From assembly GCF_019393635.1 (NCBI RefSeq), contig NC_057865.1, forward strand, positions 301,706,885 through 301,770,884: a DNA stretch of 64,000 bases, given 5' to 3'. The notes under the pieces were generated by a model. It saw nothing but the letters and a program-made list of their open reading frames with translations, was not told the DNA's origin and searched no databases. The translations under genes were made by a program, and so were the position numbers. The DNA comes from Dromiciops gliroides. Its lineage: Eukaryota > Chordata > Mammalia > Microbiotheria > Microbiotheriidae. Below, in pieces: positions 32,488-42,644 of the stretch (positions are counted from its first letter, which is position 1; every line of letters begins with the position of its first letter).

Positions 32488-32528
32488 AAAAATCTTCAAG
32501 AAGAACAAGGACACTATGAGCGAGCTGG
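32488..32528 (+). other. Short exon candidate (41 bp)
   Basis: The acceptor context is TGTTTCTTTCTGTCGAAGCAG and the donor GAGCTGG|GTGAGC (GT at 32529). One frame reads KIFKKNKDTMSEL and another KNLQEEQGHYERA; both are hydrophilic and protein-like. The neighbourhood is MIR-rich and CpG is not elevated, so this may be a decoy. Confidence 0.15.
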
Positions 32529-32544
32529 GTGAGCTAGGAGGGTA

Positions 32545-32660
32545 CTAGATGTGGAGAAGGAAGGCCAGGGCTGGAATCTCAGCAGCCAGCTGTGTGTCTT
32601 GGGCCAAGTCCCTTCCCCTCTCTGGGCCTGTTTCTTTTGCTAAAAGACTGTAACTGCAAG
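32545..32660 (+). repeat. MIR-class SINE, sense
   Basis: 'CCAGCTGTGTGTCTTGGGCC' core followed by 'CTCTGGGCCTGTTTCTTTTG'. Confidence 0.75.
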
Positions 32661-32756
32661 GGTTGGGCCCAGCTCTCTCTGGCTCCTGCCAGCTTTGCAT
32701 TCATTGCCTGGGGGTAATGAATGTATTTTCCCCACATCACCTTTTCCATTAGTAAG

Positions 32757-32758
<2 letters not shown>

Positions 32759-32802
<44 letters not shown>
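32759..32802. repeat. (GT)22 microsatellite
   Basis: A perfect GT run. Confidence 0.97.
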
Positions 32803-32804
<2 letters not shown>

Positions 32805-32989
32805 GTCCAAGCTCCCCCTGACCGAGATAGCAGCCATGGTCCTCACCTCCTCCCCTTCTCCAGCCTAACCCGGCGTGCTAGGGTCAGAGGACACACCTGC
32901 AAAGGTGACCTCTTGACGATTGCGGGTGGTTTTTCTAATCACACTAATTACAGTCGAGGCTCCAGAGTGCTATAGGGCTTGGGAACTGC

Positions 32990-33150
32990 TACCTCTCACG
33001 TGCTGTGCCATTCGATGCTCATCCAGCTCTGTGAAGGAGCTGCTGTTATTGGCCCCATTTTTCAGCTGAGGAAACTGAGAAGTGAGGTGCCGGATGGAAA
33101 CTCCTGCTCTTCTGATTCTGAGCCCAGCAGTTTAACCAATGAGCTTCCCA
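32990..33150 (-). repeat. MIR-class SINE, antisense
   Basis: 'GCCCCATTTTTCAGCTGAGG' and 'AAACTGAGAAGTGAGG' with a recognisable distal 'CAGCAGTTTAACCAATGAGC'. Confidence 0.75.
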
Positions 33151-33499
33151 GCTCTGTCCATGACGGCTGGATCAGGGGATCTTAGAGAAGGCCCTGGTCT
33201 TAGAAATCAGAAATCAGAAAAGACCTGGGTTTGAATCCAGGCTGTACCATTGCTTGTGTCACGTCCTGCCTCAGACACCGATTTCTGTGGGGTGTGGCCT
33301 TCTCACTTCCCTCCTCGTGCCTTTGCTTTCTTTAGCTGTAAGGTGGCAAACTACTGCCAGGGGCCAGACCCAGAAGCTGCCAAGAATGGCCTTCCCATTT
33401 GAAAATAAAATTTTACCATATTAAAAAATGTAAAACCCTTCTTAGCTCAAAGGTTATGGGGGAGTGGGTGGGATTTGGCTCAGTGAAGTTCTTGGTTCT
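33151..33499. other. Low-information sequence, possible MIR fragments
   Basis: 'AGACCTGGGTTTGAATCCAG' near 33221 is a MIR-type head. Nothing else is recognised. Confidence 0.4.
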
Positions 33500-33735
33500 G
33501 TACTAGGGCAGTGGATAGAAGTGAAATTTCAAAGACCTGAGTTCAAATCCTGACTCAGATACCTTACTTCCTGTGTGATCCTGCACAAGTCACTTAAACT
33601 CTCTCAGCTTCAGTTTTCTCATCCACAAAATGGGGATAATAATAGCACCTACCTCATGGGGGGACTGCAAGAATCAGTTAAGATAAGTATCTCAAAGCCT
33701 CTGCAAATTAAAAATGCTATAGAAATACTAGTTGG
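33500..33735 (+). repeat. MIR-class SINE, nearly full length, sense
   Basis: Head 'GGGCAGTGGATAGAAG', body 'CCTGAGTTCAAATCCTGACT', core 'CCTGTGTGATCCTGCACAAG' and 3' half 'CCACAAAATGGGGATAATAA' are all present in order, with the trailing 'GCAAATTAAAAATGCTATAG'. Confidence 0.85.
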
Positions 33736-33774
33736 TGGTGGTGGCAGTAGCAGTATGTTCTCTTGTAACTCTTA

Positions 33775-33900
33775 GTTCAAACATTTATCAAGTTCAAGCG
33801 TTTTTCAAATCCCTACTATGTGCCTGGCACTGTCCCTGTCCTCAAGGAGCTTATAAGTGATCAAGGTGGAAGTGTGTGTAGAAATAGAAACCAAAGAAAT
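33775..33900 (+). repeat. L2-type fragment, sense
   Basis: 'CCCTACTATGTGCCTGGCAC' and 'CTGTCCTCAAGGAGCTTATA' are diagnostic L2 phrases. Confidence 0.75.
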
Positions 33901-34031
33901 AGGTAGATGCAGGGCTGGGGGAGGAGTGGGGAGGGAAGATAGTCACTAGGCTATTTTGTGTTGGGGGAAGGGCTTCCCATCCTGTTTGCTGGACCCCTCG
34001 GCTCTTCTTCCCTCGCCCTTCCTGGTCTTTT

Positions 34032-34033
<2 letters not shown>

Positions 34034-34093
<60 letters not shown>
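34034..34093. repeat. (CT)30 microsatellite at SINE tail
   Basis: The CT run abuts the 3' side of the following antisense SINE. TTCTCT also occurs just beyond the SINE's other end, so the tract may have grown from the target duplication. Confidence 0.95.
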
Positions 34094-34095
<2 letters not shown>

Positions 34096-34226
34096 GCAAT
34101 GAGGGTTAAGTGACTTGCCCAGGGTCACACAGCAAGTAAGTGTCAAGTGTCAGAGGCCAAATTTGAACTCAGGTCCTCCTGAATCCAGGGCTAGTGCTTT
34201 ATCCACTTTGCCACCTAGCTGCCCCT
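34094..34226 (-). mobile_element. MAR1/WSINE-like CORE-SINE, antisense
   Basis: 'GGGCAATGAGGGTTAAGTGA', 'AAATTTGAACTCAGGTCCTC' and 'TGCCACCTAGCTGCCCC' in order. The possible target duplication is CCTTCTCT, obscured by the CT tract. Confidence 0.92.
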
Positions 34227-35559
34227 TCTCTTTGGAAGAGATCACCTAGGCCTGGGCTTCCAGAGGTGAGCTTTGGGAGGGCAGCCAGAGGCTGGATACT
34301 TTCTCTCCTGTGCACTGTATGCAGTTGGTGTTCCATATATGTTTGTGGAATGGGAAACCAAAGAATTTCAGACTTCTTCCTTGTCCTATGTCCAAATGTA
34401 TCTGAACGGGGGCCCGTCCTTTCTTTGGGGGGGGTTGACCCCTTTGTGGCCACTTTTTAGAAGTAATTTCCTCACACTAGTCATTTTCCACCCAGAAGGA
34501 AGGGCAGGGCTCCTTGGGCAGCCAGGGGCAGCTCAGGGCCCACCCTGATGGCACTTGGCTGGGCATTTCTCTTGGGCTTCCAGGAGGTAGAATGCTAGGT
34601 GGAGAACCAGAAGGGAGCCCAGAGTCCATCACATCCAACCCTTTCATTTGAAAGAGGAAGAAACACCCAGGGAAGAACAGGACTTGGCCACAGGTAGGCA
34701 GTGGCTGAGGGAGGATTGAAACCTAGATCCTCTGGCTCATGCTCCAGCCACCGCCCCCATTCTACAGAAAAGACCCTTGTAAAGCTTCTTGTGCTGTTAC
34801 TGTCGCAAGGGGTGAGATTCTGTTTCTGTTCTGGGTCTACGGCTGGTCAGGCTGGTGCTTGTGACTGCCTCGGAGCAGGGTTGGGCTCATCTCTGTCTGT
34901 GCCCTCAGTGCCCAGGGTGGCACCTGGTGCCCTGCCAACACTGGTGCTTCATAGATGCTTTTCCATGGATTTGGATGGAAGGACAGGGGTTTGCCTGCCT
35001 CCATGACTCAGAGTGCCGGCAAGGAGGCATTGTCTGACCCAGGCACTTTCCAGGCTTGTCCACGAGACGTCTTCCACAAAATGGAGCTTGAGAAGGCGGT
35101 GGGTGGTGAGGCTGATGATGAGTGAAGTGAGGAGTTGGGAAAGATGAGGCTGGAAAACCTGGTGATGTCCTCAGAGCTCTCTGAAGGCATTGTCGGGATG
35201 TTCATAATGATGCTGACTCTGTTTCTCCCAAACTTCAAGTTTGCTAGTACTTGCCCCTCGATGGCTCTTCGGGGGAGGTAGGACAAGGACAGTAATGCCC
35301 ATTTTCCAGAGGAGGCAGCTGAGGCCCTGAAGTTAAGTAGCTGTGGGGGCCAGGTATCAAAGCTGGGGCTCCTGTCTTCCAGTGCAGGCTGTTTTCTGCT
35401 GTAAAAAATGCTGGCAGAACTTCTCCATTTAAACCTTCAATCCAGACTGAGGAGCATCCTGGGAAGCAGCTGAAACTTTTCAGATGATACAGAGGGTTCA
35501 GATTATGTGGGGGAGGGGGAGGGTGCGGGGGGAATACTGGAAACTGCAGCCCTTCTCAG
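34227..35559. other. Unique sequence with MIR and L2 remnants
   Basis: About 34585-34760 is an antisense MIR ('CATCACATCCAACCCTTTCA'). About 34890-34980 resembles an L2 3' end ('TGCTTCATAGATGCTTTTCC'). About 35285-35390 is another antisense MIR ('CATTTTCCAGAGGAGG'). No gene is supported. Confidence 0.5.
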
Positions 35560-35720
35560 TTTGAGTCAGTAAACATTGATTAAGCACCTACTATGCGCTT
35601 GACACTTTGCTAAGCTCTGGAGTACAAAAAGAGGCAAAAGATAGTCCCTGCTCTCTGGCATGTCCCAAGCTAGTGGGGAGCTTACAGTCTCTAAAGAGAT
35701 GAGCCCAGAGTGTGCAGGTG
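35560..35720 (+). repeat. L2-type fragment, sense
   Basis: 'ATTAAGCACCTACTATGCGC', 'TTGCTAAGCTCTGGAG' and 'GGGGAGCTTACAGTCTCTAA' follow the L2 order. Confidence 0.85.
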
Positions 35721-35869
35721 AGATGAGACAGAGGCCTGGCATTAGCTGTGCAGTCCATGGTGACAGCCCGTACCTGGGATGAGCATATGCATCTGCCAGA
35801 ACAGCTCCCCAGCTGTCTCTAAGTCAGAAATAGGGAAATGGGGCCTAATGATGGCTGGGGAGTTCTAGC

Positions 35870-36060
35870 TCCACCCCAGTGACTTTCTTATCGACCTTGA
35901 GCAAGTCTCTTCTCTTCTGCAATTCCCTGTTCTCAGAGACCTCCCAGCTCTGACCTTCGCTGTTCTAAGACCCCTCCAGCCTTGACATTCCCTGTTCTGA
36001 GATTCATCCTAGTTGTGACTTTCCCTGTTCTAAGGCTCCTCCCAGTCCTGACCTTCCCCA
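35870..36060 (+). repeat. MIR-like tail with 33-bp tandem repeats (four units)
   Basis: CTGTTCT recurs at 35927, 35960, 35992 and 36025 (steps 33, 32, 33). Units read CCTCCCAGCTCTGACCTTC-CTGTTCTAAGA with variations. The array follows a MIR-like core (TTATCGACCTTGAGCAAGTC). It is the reverse complement of the units at 41720 and 47737. Confidence 0.85.
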
Positions 36061-37022
36061 TTGGATATTAGAAGACGCATTTAAGTCTTTCCCAAACTGT
36101 ATTCTCTAAGATCCTGGTGTTCCAAGTGTTGGCAGTAGGACTTCCTGTAGAAAATAGTTAAAGCTTCTGCTCTCATTCCAAATATTGAATGTGTGACTGT
36201 TGTTTCTGTCTGAACATGGCCCCCCTGCCTTTTTGAAGGCAGTCCCACAGCCCCAGCTCCCTCTGGGCCTGCAATGATGAGACCCAGCATTGTATTTCTT
36301 GGAACTCAAACTGGAGGAGCTGAACAGAAGGGTCGGCCTGGCCCTGGCTCTGCAGAGCACACTGAGGGGCACTGGAGCCTGCAGTTGGCCTGCTCCCTCC
36401 CACCCCCTACTTCTATGCATTTTGTCCTGGCTGAACTCAGTCTACAGAGGGCCTCAGGTGGACTTCGTATTCATCTGGGGGCCTGGTAAAGATCCTCGGT
36501 TGGCACACATTTTCTTGCCTTTTATATGTTGAGGTAAAAAAATGGCTGAGCTTGAATCAAGGGAGGTGAGTTCGATTGACTGGCAGGTCTCTCTGCTCCC
36601 ATGGAGCCTCAGTTTTCCTCTTTTGTCCACCAGGGGGGCCCCTCCCAACACCAACATTCCGAGCTGAAGTTTGAATCCTGGTCTTGGGATGCCCCAGCCC
36701 CTCGGAGCCTAGTTTTCTAGGACTTTCCATGCCAGGCTCTACCCTAGGTAATAGGGAGCCTGCAAAGTTTTCTGAGCAGTGGAGATGGGTGTGGAGTTGG
36801 GGTGGGGGTGGAAGGGATAGCATTTCACCTGAGGATGTTGTGGAGAAGCACTGTGGAGGAGATGGCTGGCATCCAGCCTAGGGGCTCTGTTGGGGCTCCC
36901 TTAGCATTTGACTCTTGTTCTGGTTGGCAAGGGGGTAGTGGGGAGACTTTGGGAAACTTGCTGATGTGGGTCATTTGGAATGTGCTTTGAAAGCTTCAAA
37001 GGGCCCCCAGAGCTTGGAAATT
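36061..37022. other. Unique sequence, conserved-type block at 36085-36200
   Basis: The AT-containing stretch 36085-36200 is complex and free of repeats. The remainder is GC-moderate with no supported exon. Confidence 0.4.
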
Positions 37023-37189
37023 TGGGCAGAAGGGGCAGCTAGGTGGCACAGTGGATGAAGCACCGGCCCTGGACTCAGGAGGACCTGAGTTCAAATCCTG
37101 CCTCAGACACTTGACGCTTACTAGCTGTGTGACCCTGGGCAAGTCACTTAACCCTTATTGCTCTGCAAAAAAAAAAAAAATGGGCAGAA
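37023..37189 (+). mobile_element. MAR1/WSINE-like CORE-SINE, sense, 9-bp TSD
   Basis: The element at 37032-37180 has GGGGCAGCTAGGTGGCACAG, the standard body and core, and a poly-A tail of 14. Flanking TGGGCAGAA occurs at 37023-37031 and 37181-37189. Confidence 0.93.
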
Positions 37190-37640
37190 AACAAGAGTCA
37201 GCATTTTTCAAAAGGGCTGGCTTGTCCCCTTGGGGAGTAATCCAAAACCTGCAAGTGACCTGGGCAGCAGCAAGACCCCAAAGCCTGCATGGGAGCAATT
37301 GGAGAATCTAGGAGGTGGGATGATTATCAGTAATGAACCTTGACCTGGTCTGGAAACAGGCTCCTCAGGTGAACCTTGAATGTCAACGCCAGCTTAGACC
37401 TTGGAACACAGGACTAGGAGGGACCGGAAAACAGAGGACGGCAGAGCTGAAAGAGGTTTCAAATTGTAGCGACACTAAAGGCTCTGACTCTCTGACACAT
37501 CGAAACTTACAAAGTGCATTTCTGGTAGCAATCCTGCAATGGAGGAGGTGCAAATATTACCTTGCCAGTTTTAGAGGAGAATAATGAATGTCAAAGTGGT
37601 GAAGTAAACGTATCCCAGCAATTGAGCGTCAGAGATGCAG
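37190..37640. other. Unique sequence
   Basis: No exon or clear repeat recognised; 37430-37610 may hold a diverged MIR. Confidence 0.4.
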
Positions 37641-37800
37641 CCACGCACAGAGGGGAGAGTCGTGGGTTTGGTGTCTGGAAGAGCCAGGTTCAAATTCTAG
37701 GTCTCCCCCTTCCTAGCCCTGCTCTGTGTCTTAGTTCCTTCTTCTGTAAAATGAGGGGCTTGGAGCTGATGCGTCTGGATCTGTCCCTGCCAGGCAGTGA
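37640..37800 (+). repeat. MIR-class SINE, sense
   Basis: 'GAGCCAGGTTCAAATTCTAG' and 'CCTTCTTCTGTAAAATGAGG' are clear MIR parts. Confidence 0.75.
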
Positions 37801-37950
37801 TAAGGTGAGAGCCCAGGAGGCAGAGTGCCTCGAGCAGCCTTCTCTGGAGACCGCAGCTCGTAAAATGTGGGTTTGCTTTAAAAAGCATGGGAACTAAAAT
37901 GCCCCCTAGATGCACAGGCTCCTCTTTGTCTGTTCTGTGTGGGCGGGAGT

Positions 37951-37964
37951 GCGCCGTCTGCTGG
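37951..37964 (-). promoter_or_regulatory. CTCF-like site
   Basis: GCGCCGTCTGCTGG is the reverse of CCAGCAGACGGCGC, 13 of 14 positions of the vertebrate CTCF core CCASYAGRKGGCGC. It is not within a recognised SINE. Confidence 0.5.
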
Positions 37965-38401
37965 TTGGTAAGTGTACAGTCACAACACCAGAGCCAGAAG
38001 TGCCGAACCGCCCCTTGTAAAGCGCCTGACCCCCCCCCACCCCCCCATGCCTCACCTAGAGGTGCTGAACTGCCCCGATAGTGAACACCGCCCCCCCACA
38101 CACACACACCTCACCTCGTGTCTGCAGAGCATCAGTGCTCTTAGAGACTGGGAGGACGGCCTCTCTCGGACCTCAGATACCAGCTGGCTTTTGTTCTTTT
38201 GGCAAGAGGAGAGACTGGGATCCAGACAAGTGTGGCCTGAAACCCGCCGTGAGTGGCTGAATTAGAGAGGTTAGCAGCTTCAGCATCCCAGGGGCTGCTC
38301 CACGCTCCTGAGCCCCGAAGGTGGAGGCTGGTGTTGGACTTCCTGACTGTGTGATCTGTTAAGTGGAGCCAATACATAGCCCTGAGCATTGCCTCACCTC
38401 T
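37965..38401. other. Unique sequence with C-runs and (CA)n
   Basis: C-rich runs at 38030-38046 and 38090-38096 lead into a short CA run. No gene is recognised. Confidence 0.45.
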
Positions 38402-38587
38402 CAGGGATGGCTTTTTTTTTTTTCTTTTTTTTTTCTTCAGGGCAATGGGGGTTAAGTGACTTTCCCAGGGTCACACAGCTAGTAAGTGTCAAGTGTCTGA
38501 GGCTGGATTTGAACTCAGGTCCTCCTGAATCCAGGGCCGGTGCTCTATCCACTGCACCACTGAGCTGCCCCCCAGGGATGGCTTTTT
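38402..38587 (-). mobile_element. MAR1/WSINE-like CORE-SINE, antisense, 15-bp TSD
   Basis: The antisense element with T-rich tail side spans 38417-38572. It lies between perfect 15-bp copies of CAGGGATGGCTTTTT at 38402-38416 and 38573-38587. Confidence 0.95.
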
Positions 38588-38599
38588 AAACCTCCAAGT

Positions 38600-39020
38600 C
38601 CAATATCTGCAGGAGCTTTGATGATGATTATTGTGATCATGACGTCGACTCCGTGTGACCTTGGGCAGCTCCCTGGCCTCTGCTTCATCCTCCCCATGTG
38701 TAAAGGAGGGCCAGGATGAGTGGATCCGCGATGAGGCCATCAGCTTAGAAGCCTGCCCTGTTGAGTCCTTGCCCCTGTGTCTCTAGCACTTAGCACAATG
38801 CCTGGCACATCCTAAGTGCTTACTAAATGCCCATTTACCGACTGATCACTGCCTTCAAAACTTCTGCCCTACAGCTGCCTTGGCCTGGGGTCATTTGGCA
38901 CCTTTGAGAATACCCAGCAAGTGGGAGGGTCTCTGGCTTCCAATACCTGCTTCATTGATAGTTGTGTGACCTTGGCCAAGTCACTGACTGACTCTCCACC
39001 TTCAAAAATTTAGTAACTGT
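38600..39020 (+). repeat. MIR and L2 remnants, sense
   Basis: About 38645-38720 is a MIR core ('GTGTGACCTTGGGCAGCTCC'). About 38770-38860 is an L2 3' end ('GCACTTAGCACAATGCCTGG', 'TGCTTACTAAATGCCC'). About 38935-39000 is another MIR core ('TTGTGTGACCTTGGCCAAGT'). Confidence 0.75.
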
Positions 39021-39719
39021 CAGTCACTGTGCCAGGACTGGGAATAGGAGACAAAGTGAAAGTCTGCCTCAGGAGGCTTCTGTTTTGTGGGACCCAATAG
39101 TGATGAGGACGCTGGACTGGATAATTCTGGGTTTGTCGATTGAGGAGTTTTACCCTGATGCTGTGGTCTCCCCATCTGCTATAAATCTCGTGCTGATCAT
39201 CCGGGGTTCAGATGTGCTCCCTGGTTTCCAGAGATGTGTTGGGCTTGGCTGTCATTGTCCTCCCTCTGTCCATGTGACTGGAGGATCCTCAAGCCCTGTC
39301 ACCCAGAGATCTTTAGTGAATCCTGTAAACCAGAGATGCTGACAGATCTTCCCTAAAGGAAGCTGACTCCACGTATTCCAAGAGAAAATATCTTCCTGGT
39401 GCTAAAGGCTCCTTGGTAAGGTATGGCCTGCTGGCCTGACCACAGGCACCGTTACGAGATTTCAGGCATAAAGAGGAGGCTCTGGTGTGCCCTGACATGC
39501 CACATCTTTACTGCCAAGGATCCAGGAGGAAAGTGTGAGACTGTGTGGGAACGAGCCTGGCTTGGCTTTCGGAAGAGTCACGACATACCCCCCCCCCCGC
39601 CCCACCTAGAGAGGAGCAGGATGAAGCCTGCACCTGGGGAGACACAAGAGCAGATCCTGGAGGTGGGGGGAGCCTCTAAGCAGGACTGAACAATAGAATA
39701 CCTGAATTCAACCAAAGGA
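39021..39719. other. Unique sequence
   Basis: No exon or clear repeat recognised. A C-run lies at 39590-39599. Confidence 0.45.
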
Positions 39720-39830
39720 ACCCAGAGTGCTCCCTATGGGCCAACCACTGCTGCTAAGCCCTGGGGATACAGAGCCCAAAAGAGAGACATTCGTCAAGTC
39801 ACAAGAAACAGTAAGTGCCTAATGTATATA
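39720..39830 (+). repeat. L2-type fragment, sense
   Basis: 'GCTGCTAAGCCCTGGGGATA' and the preceding 'CTATGGGCCAACCACTG' match L2 phrases. Confidence 0.7.
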
Positions 39831-40009
39831 GAAGGATCCTTGCTCTCTGTGTGGAAGGAAAGCCAAGATTTGGAAAAAGTAATCCCTTGGTCTCCCTGCT
39901 CCCCTCACTTCCTTTCCCTGAATCCACCCATCTTAGCAGGCCTTGGTGATGCCCATCTCTCCTGTTTCCCAGACACCGGAGAGAGACTAGCTGATATCGA
40001 AGTATAGCG

Positions 40010-40400
40010 AAAATACTTAGAGAAGCCTCACTTTGAATGCCAAACCTGACCCTTCTTAGCTGTGTGACCTCAAGCCAATGCCCACACCTCTCAATGCCTC
40101 AGTTTCCTTCCTGGAAATAACAGTCCTCCCACATCTTTCTCCGAGGGTTGCTCTCAGGAAGTACTTTATAAACCACACAAATGGGAGCTATTCACATTGT
40201 CCTCAGCCACTGGGTGAGGGCTCATATGCTGGGGGTGGAAAGAGCCATGAACAGTGGGTCAGAGTGAGGCTGTGCCACTGGGGGACTGCGGGCAGGCTGC
40301 TTCTGGCCTGCTTTGAGTCTCCCTTTCCTCATCAGCACAGTGGAGATGACAGACTATCTCATGGGGATGGGGCTTTGTCAGTACCAAGGAAGGACGATCA
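40010..40400 (+). repeat. Two MIR-class SINEs, sense
   Basis: The first (about 40010-40190) has 'TTAGCTGTGTGACCTCAAGC' and 'ATGCCTCAGTTTCCTTCCTG'. The second (about 40240-40400) is weaker, with 'AGTCTCCCTTTCCTCATCAG'. Confidence 0.7.
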
Positions 40401-40439
40401 TCCTGGGGCATCCCAACCTCATTTACGGCCCAAGCAAAG

Positions 40440-40760
40440 GTGAATTATTCCAGCTGCCCCTTCATGGGCTTCTCTTAAAAGCCCATAGACATGCATCTTA
40501 TGAAATCCTTTCCTGGTTGTTCCCCGGATGGGCGGCAGCCTCGTTCTCATCACATACAGAGAGCCTCGAGTGCTTTCCAGAGTCTTGGAGCCGGAGATGC
40601 CACAAACACTCCAAATACCTAATTTTCCATGGCTCACAAGGGAGGGAAAGAGGGAGCCGGGAACTCTGCTTTAAATTACAGGTAATTTCAGTTGAAAGAT
40701 GCAATAGAACCTTGGTCCCTGGAGTGGCCAGCCACATGCCACTCCCTAATATTTACCTGT
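40440..40760. other. Conserved non-coding candidate
   Basis: Repeat-free and complex, with a few retained CpG and the block TTTAAATTACAGGTAATTTC. No frame and splice pair was convincing. Enhancer identity is inference from texture. Confidence 0.3.
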
Positions 40761-41199
40761 GTAGTCCTGCCCGCCCCTGCAGGGATCCTGAGGCTCTGAT
40801 GGCCTCTCTCCTGGGAGACGGGAGGGCCACATCTTTCCCTCTTCCTTGCTCCCTCCTCCATGTAAAAAGCACGCAGGGCTTCCAGTGCCAGGCAACTGTC
40901 CACAGCTGTGGCTCAGGACCTTGGCTTAGGACCATGGGAATAGTAACCAGGGCTTTTTCCTCAGGATAAGAGAGGACAGGCAAGAAAATGAAGCTCTGGG
41001 CAAGGTCAGGTGATTGATCATCTACAACTTTGGAAGGGTTTATTGATCAGCTGAGGAGGGGTCTCCTTCTACTCCCCAAGACTTCCATTGCCATCCCCCT
41101 GCAGCCCCAGGGACAGATGGGCCCCTGCTGCTGAGAGTCACTTGGGCAGAGTTGGACCTCCCAGTGGGACCGGAGATTCCTGGTGGGGAGGCATGTTAT

Positions 41200-41230
41200 G
41201 TCATATGTGATATGACACATATGTGATATG
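41200..41230. repeat. Short inverted plus direct repeat
   Basis: GTCATAT-GTG-ATATGAC (41200-41216) is a perfect 7-bp hairpin. The 13-mer CATATGTGATATG occurs at 41202 and again at 41218. Confidence 0.85.
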
Positions 41231-41719
41231 TGAATGTCATGTGAAGTGTATCTTATAGCGTGTCACCCACGCCCCCTGGGTGGCCAGCAGGGTCCTTGGG
41301 GCTTCCAAGGCAGGTCTTCTCAACCTGGAGGGCATCATGCCCTGTACCCACTCTGAGCAGCTAAGGATGCCAGAGAGAATTGGCACTTGGTCAGATCTGG
41401 GCTCCAGTCTCCCTGGCCTCAGCTAGCCCTGCCTGGGAAGAAGGTGGCACCATCTTGGTTTTCCAGAGTTTATGGTGGGGGAAGTCAGAGGGATGGAGGG
41501 ACTGGTCTGAGGTCCTGAGGCTCCAGAGCTACCTCTCCCCACCCTCAGGCTAGTGACCTGGGTTTGGGCCTCCATGACACCTGCCTCAGATAAGAGGGGC
41601 AGTGCCATTTTTTTCTTTATAAGGAAGATACTCTGGTAAGTTTCCTATCAGCAGACTGACATGTTCCCCCAGACTGATGAAAGTTAATGTTATAGCATGT
41701 CACAGGTGGGAAAAGCTTT
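41231..41719. other. Unique sequence
   Basis: No exon or clear repeat recognised. Confidence 0.4.
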
Positions 41720-41860
41720 AGAACAGGGACCATCAGGGCTGGGCGGAACCTTAGAACAGGGGATGTCAGAGCAGGGAGGGGCCTCAGAACAGGAGATATC
41801 AGGGCTGGGAGGGGCCTCAGAGCAGGGGATGTCAGAGCAGGGAGGGGCCTCTGAAAGGGA
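41720..41860 (-). repeat. 33-bp minisatellite (four units plus partial)
   Basis: Units start at 41720, 41753, 41786 and 41819, exactly 33 bp apart (AGAACAGGGGATGTCAGAGC, AGGGAGGGGCCTC). Because 33 is a multiple of three, both strands read 11-residue repeats, which explains the Cys-Ser-Pro frame at 41690-41884. Orientation given relative to the MIR-like tail. Confidence 0.95.
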
Positions 41861-41879
41861 TCTCAGGGCAGTGAGAGAG

Positions 41880-42300
41880 AACACCTAAAATAGCCCAGTC
41901 CTTCCCCATGTAGAGGCTGAGTCCCTGAGAGGGGCCCCCACAAGGTAATGGCTCCCTAAGGCTTCCCTGGACACTCCCTGCTTTCTCCATGACTGGCCCG
42001 GTCAGTCCTGACAGATGCTGCTAATCGGCTCAGGGCCCGAATCTGTGAATGAGGCCGTTGGGAGCAGAATGTTTGAGCGAGCACAAGTGCTGAGAAGAGC
42101 TTTGGTTTCTAAGGTGATTAATGTTCCCTGCTGACATAAGGCCCAGGCTCCTTGATCTTCGGGATTACGTGTCCCAACCAGGTCAGTGTGGATGAAAAGA
42201 AACGCCCCTGGTTAGTGCTGCCATCTGCAAACAAGGCTTCTTGGCCAGGCCCGTGCCCAGAGGCCCCATGGGGAGTCACTCAGCCTGCCCGTCACAGCAT
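41880..42300. other. Unique block, conserved non-coding candidate
   Basis: 42060-42240 is complex and repeat-free, with 'AAGGTGATTAATGTTCCCTG' and 'TCTTCGGGATTACGTGTC' (bicoid-type GGATTA core). Confidence 0.3.
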
Positions 42301-42309
42301 CATTGGAGG

Positions 42310-42640
42310 GTCCTTGGAGATATTTGGATAGAATAGACTGAGCCCTTCATCTCCCAAGGCCTCAGTGTCCCCATCTGTAAAATGGGATGGTTGGAATAGA
42401 TGGTTTCTAAGGCCCCTTCTGACCCTGGACCCTTGGCACACTGGACTTGACATTGGAAGACCTCAGTTCAAATCCTGCTTCAGACACGCATTGGCCCTGA
42501 TCCTGGACAAGTTGCATGGCCTCCAGCACTGGTTTCCTCTGCTTTCAAGTGGGGATAATGAGACTTGCATGAATAATTAATAATAATGATAACCCAGCGC
42601 CTCAGCATCTGGAAAGTGCTTTCCATCAATTATCTGTCAA
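42310..42640 (+). repeat. MIR-class SINEs, sense
   Basis: A 3' half with 'CCCCATCTGTAAAATGGGAT' (about 42335-42430) is followed by a fuller copy with 'GACCTCAGTTCAAATCCTGC' (about 42435-42595) and an antisense-type 'CATCTGGAAAGTGCTTTCCA' stretch. Confidence 0.75.
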
Positions 42641-42644
42641 GCTT

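Noticed and set aside
37051..37311. Frames reading ALDSGGPEFK…LTSCVTLGKSLNP, seen at several places
   Set aside because: They are translations of the same SINE (also at 50188, 53070, 59078), not a gene family.
41690..41888. Proteins with 11-residue repeats on both strands
   Set aside because: The 33-bp minisatellite gives in-phase peptide repeats automatically.
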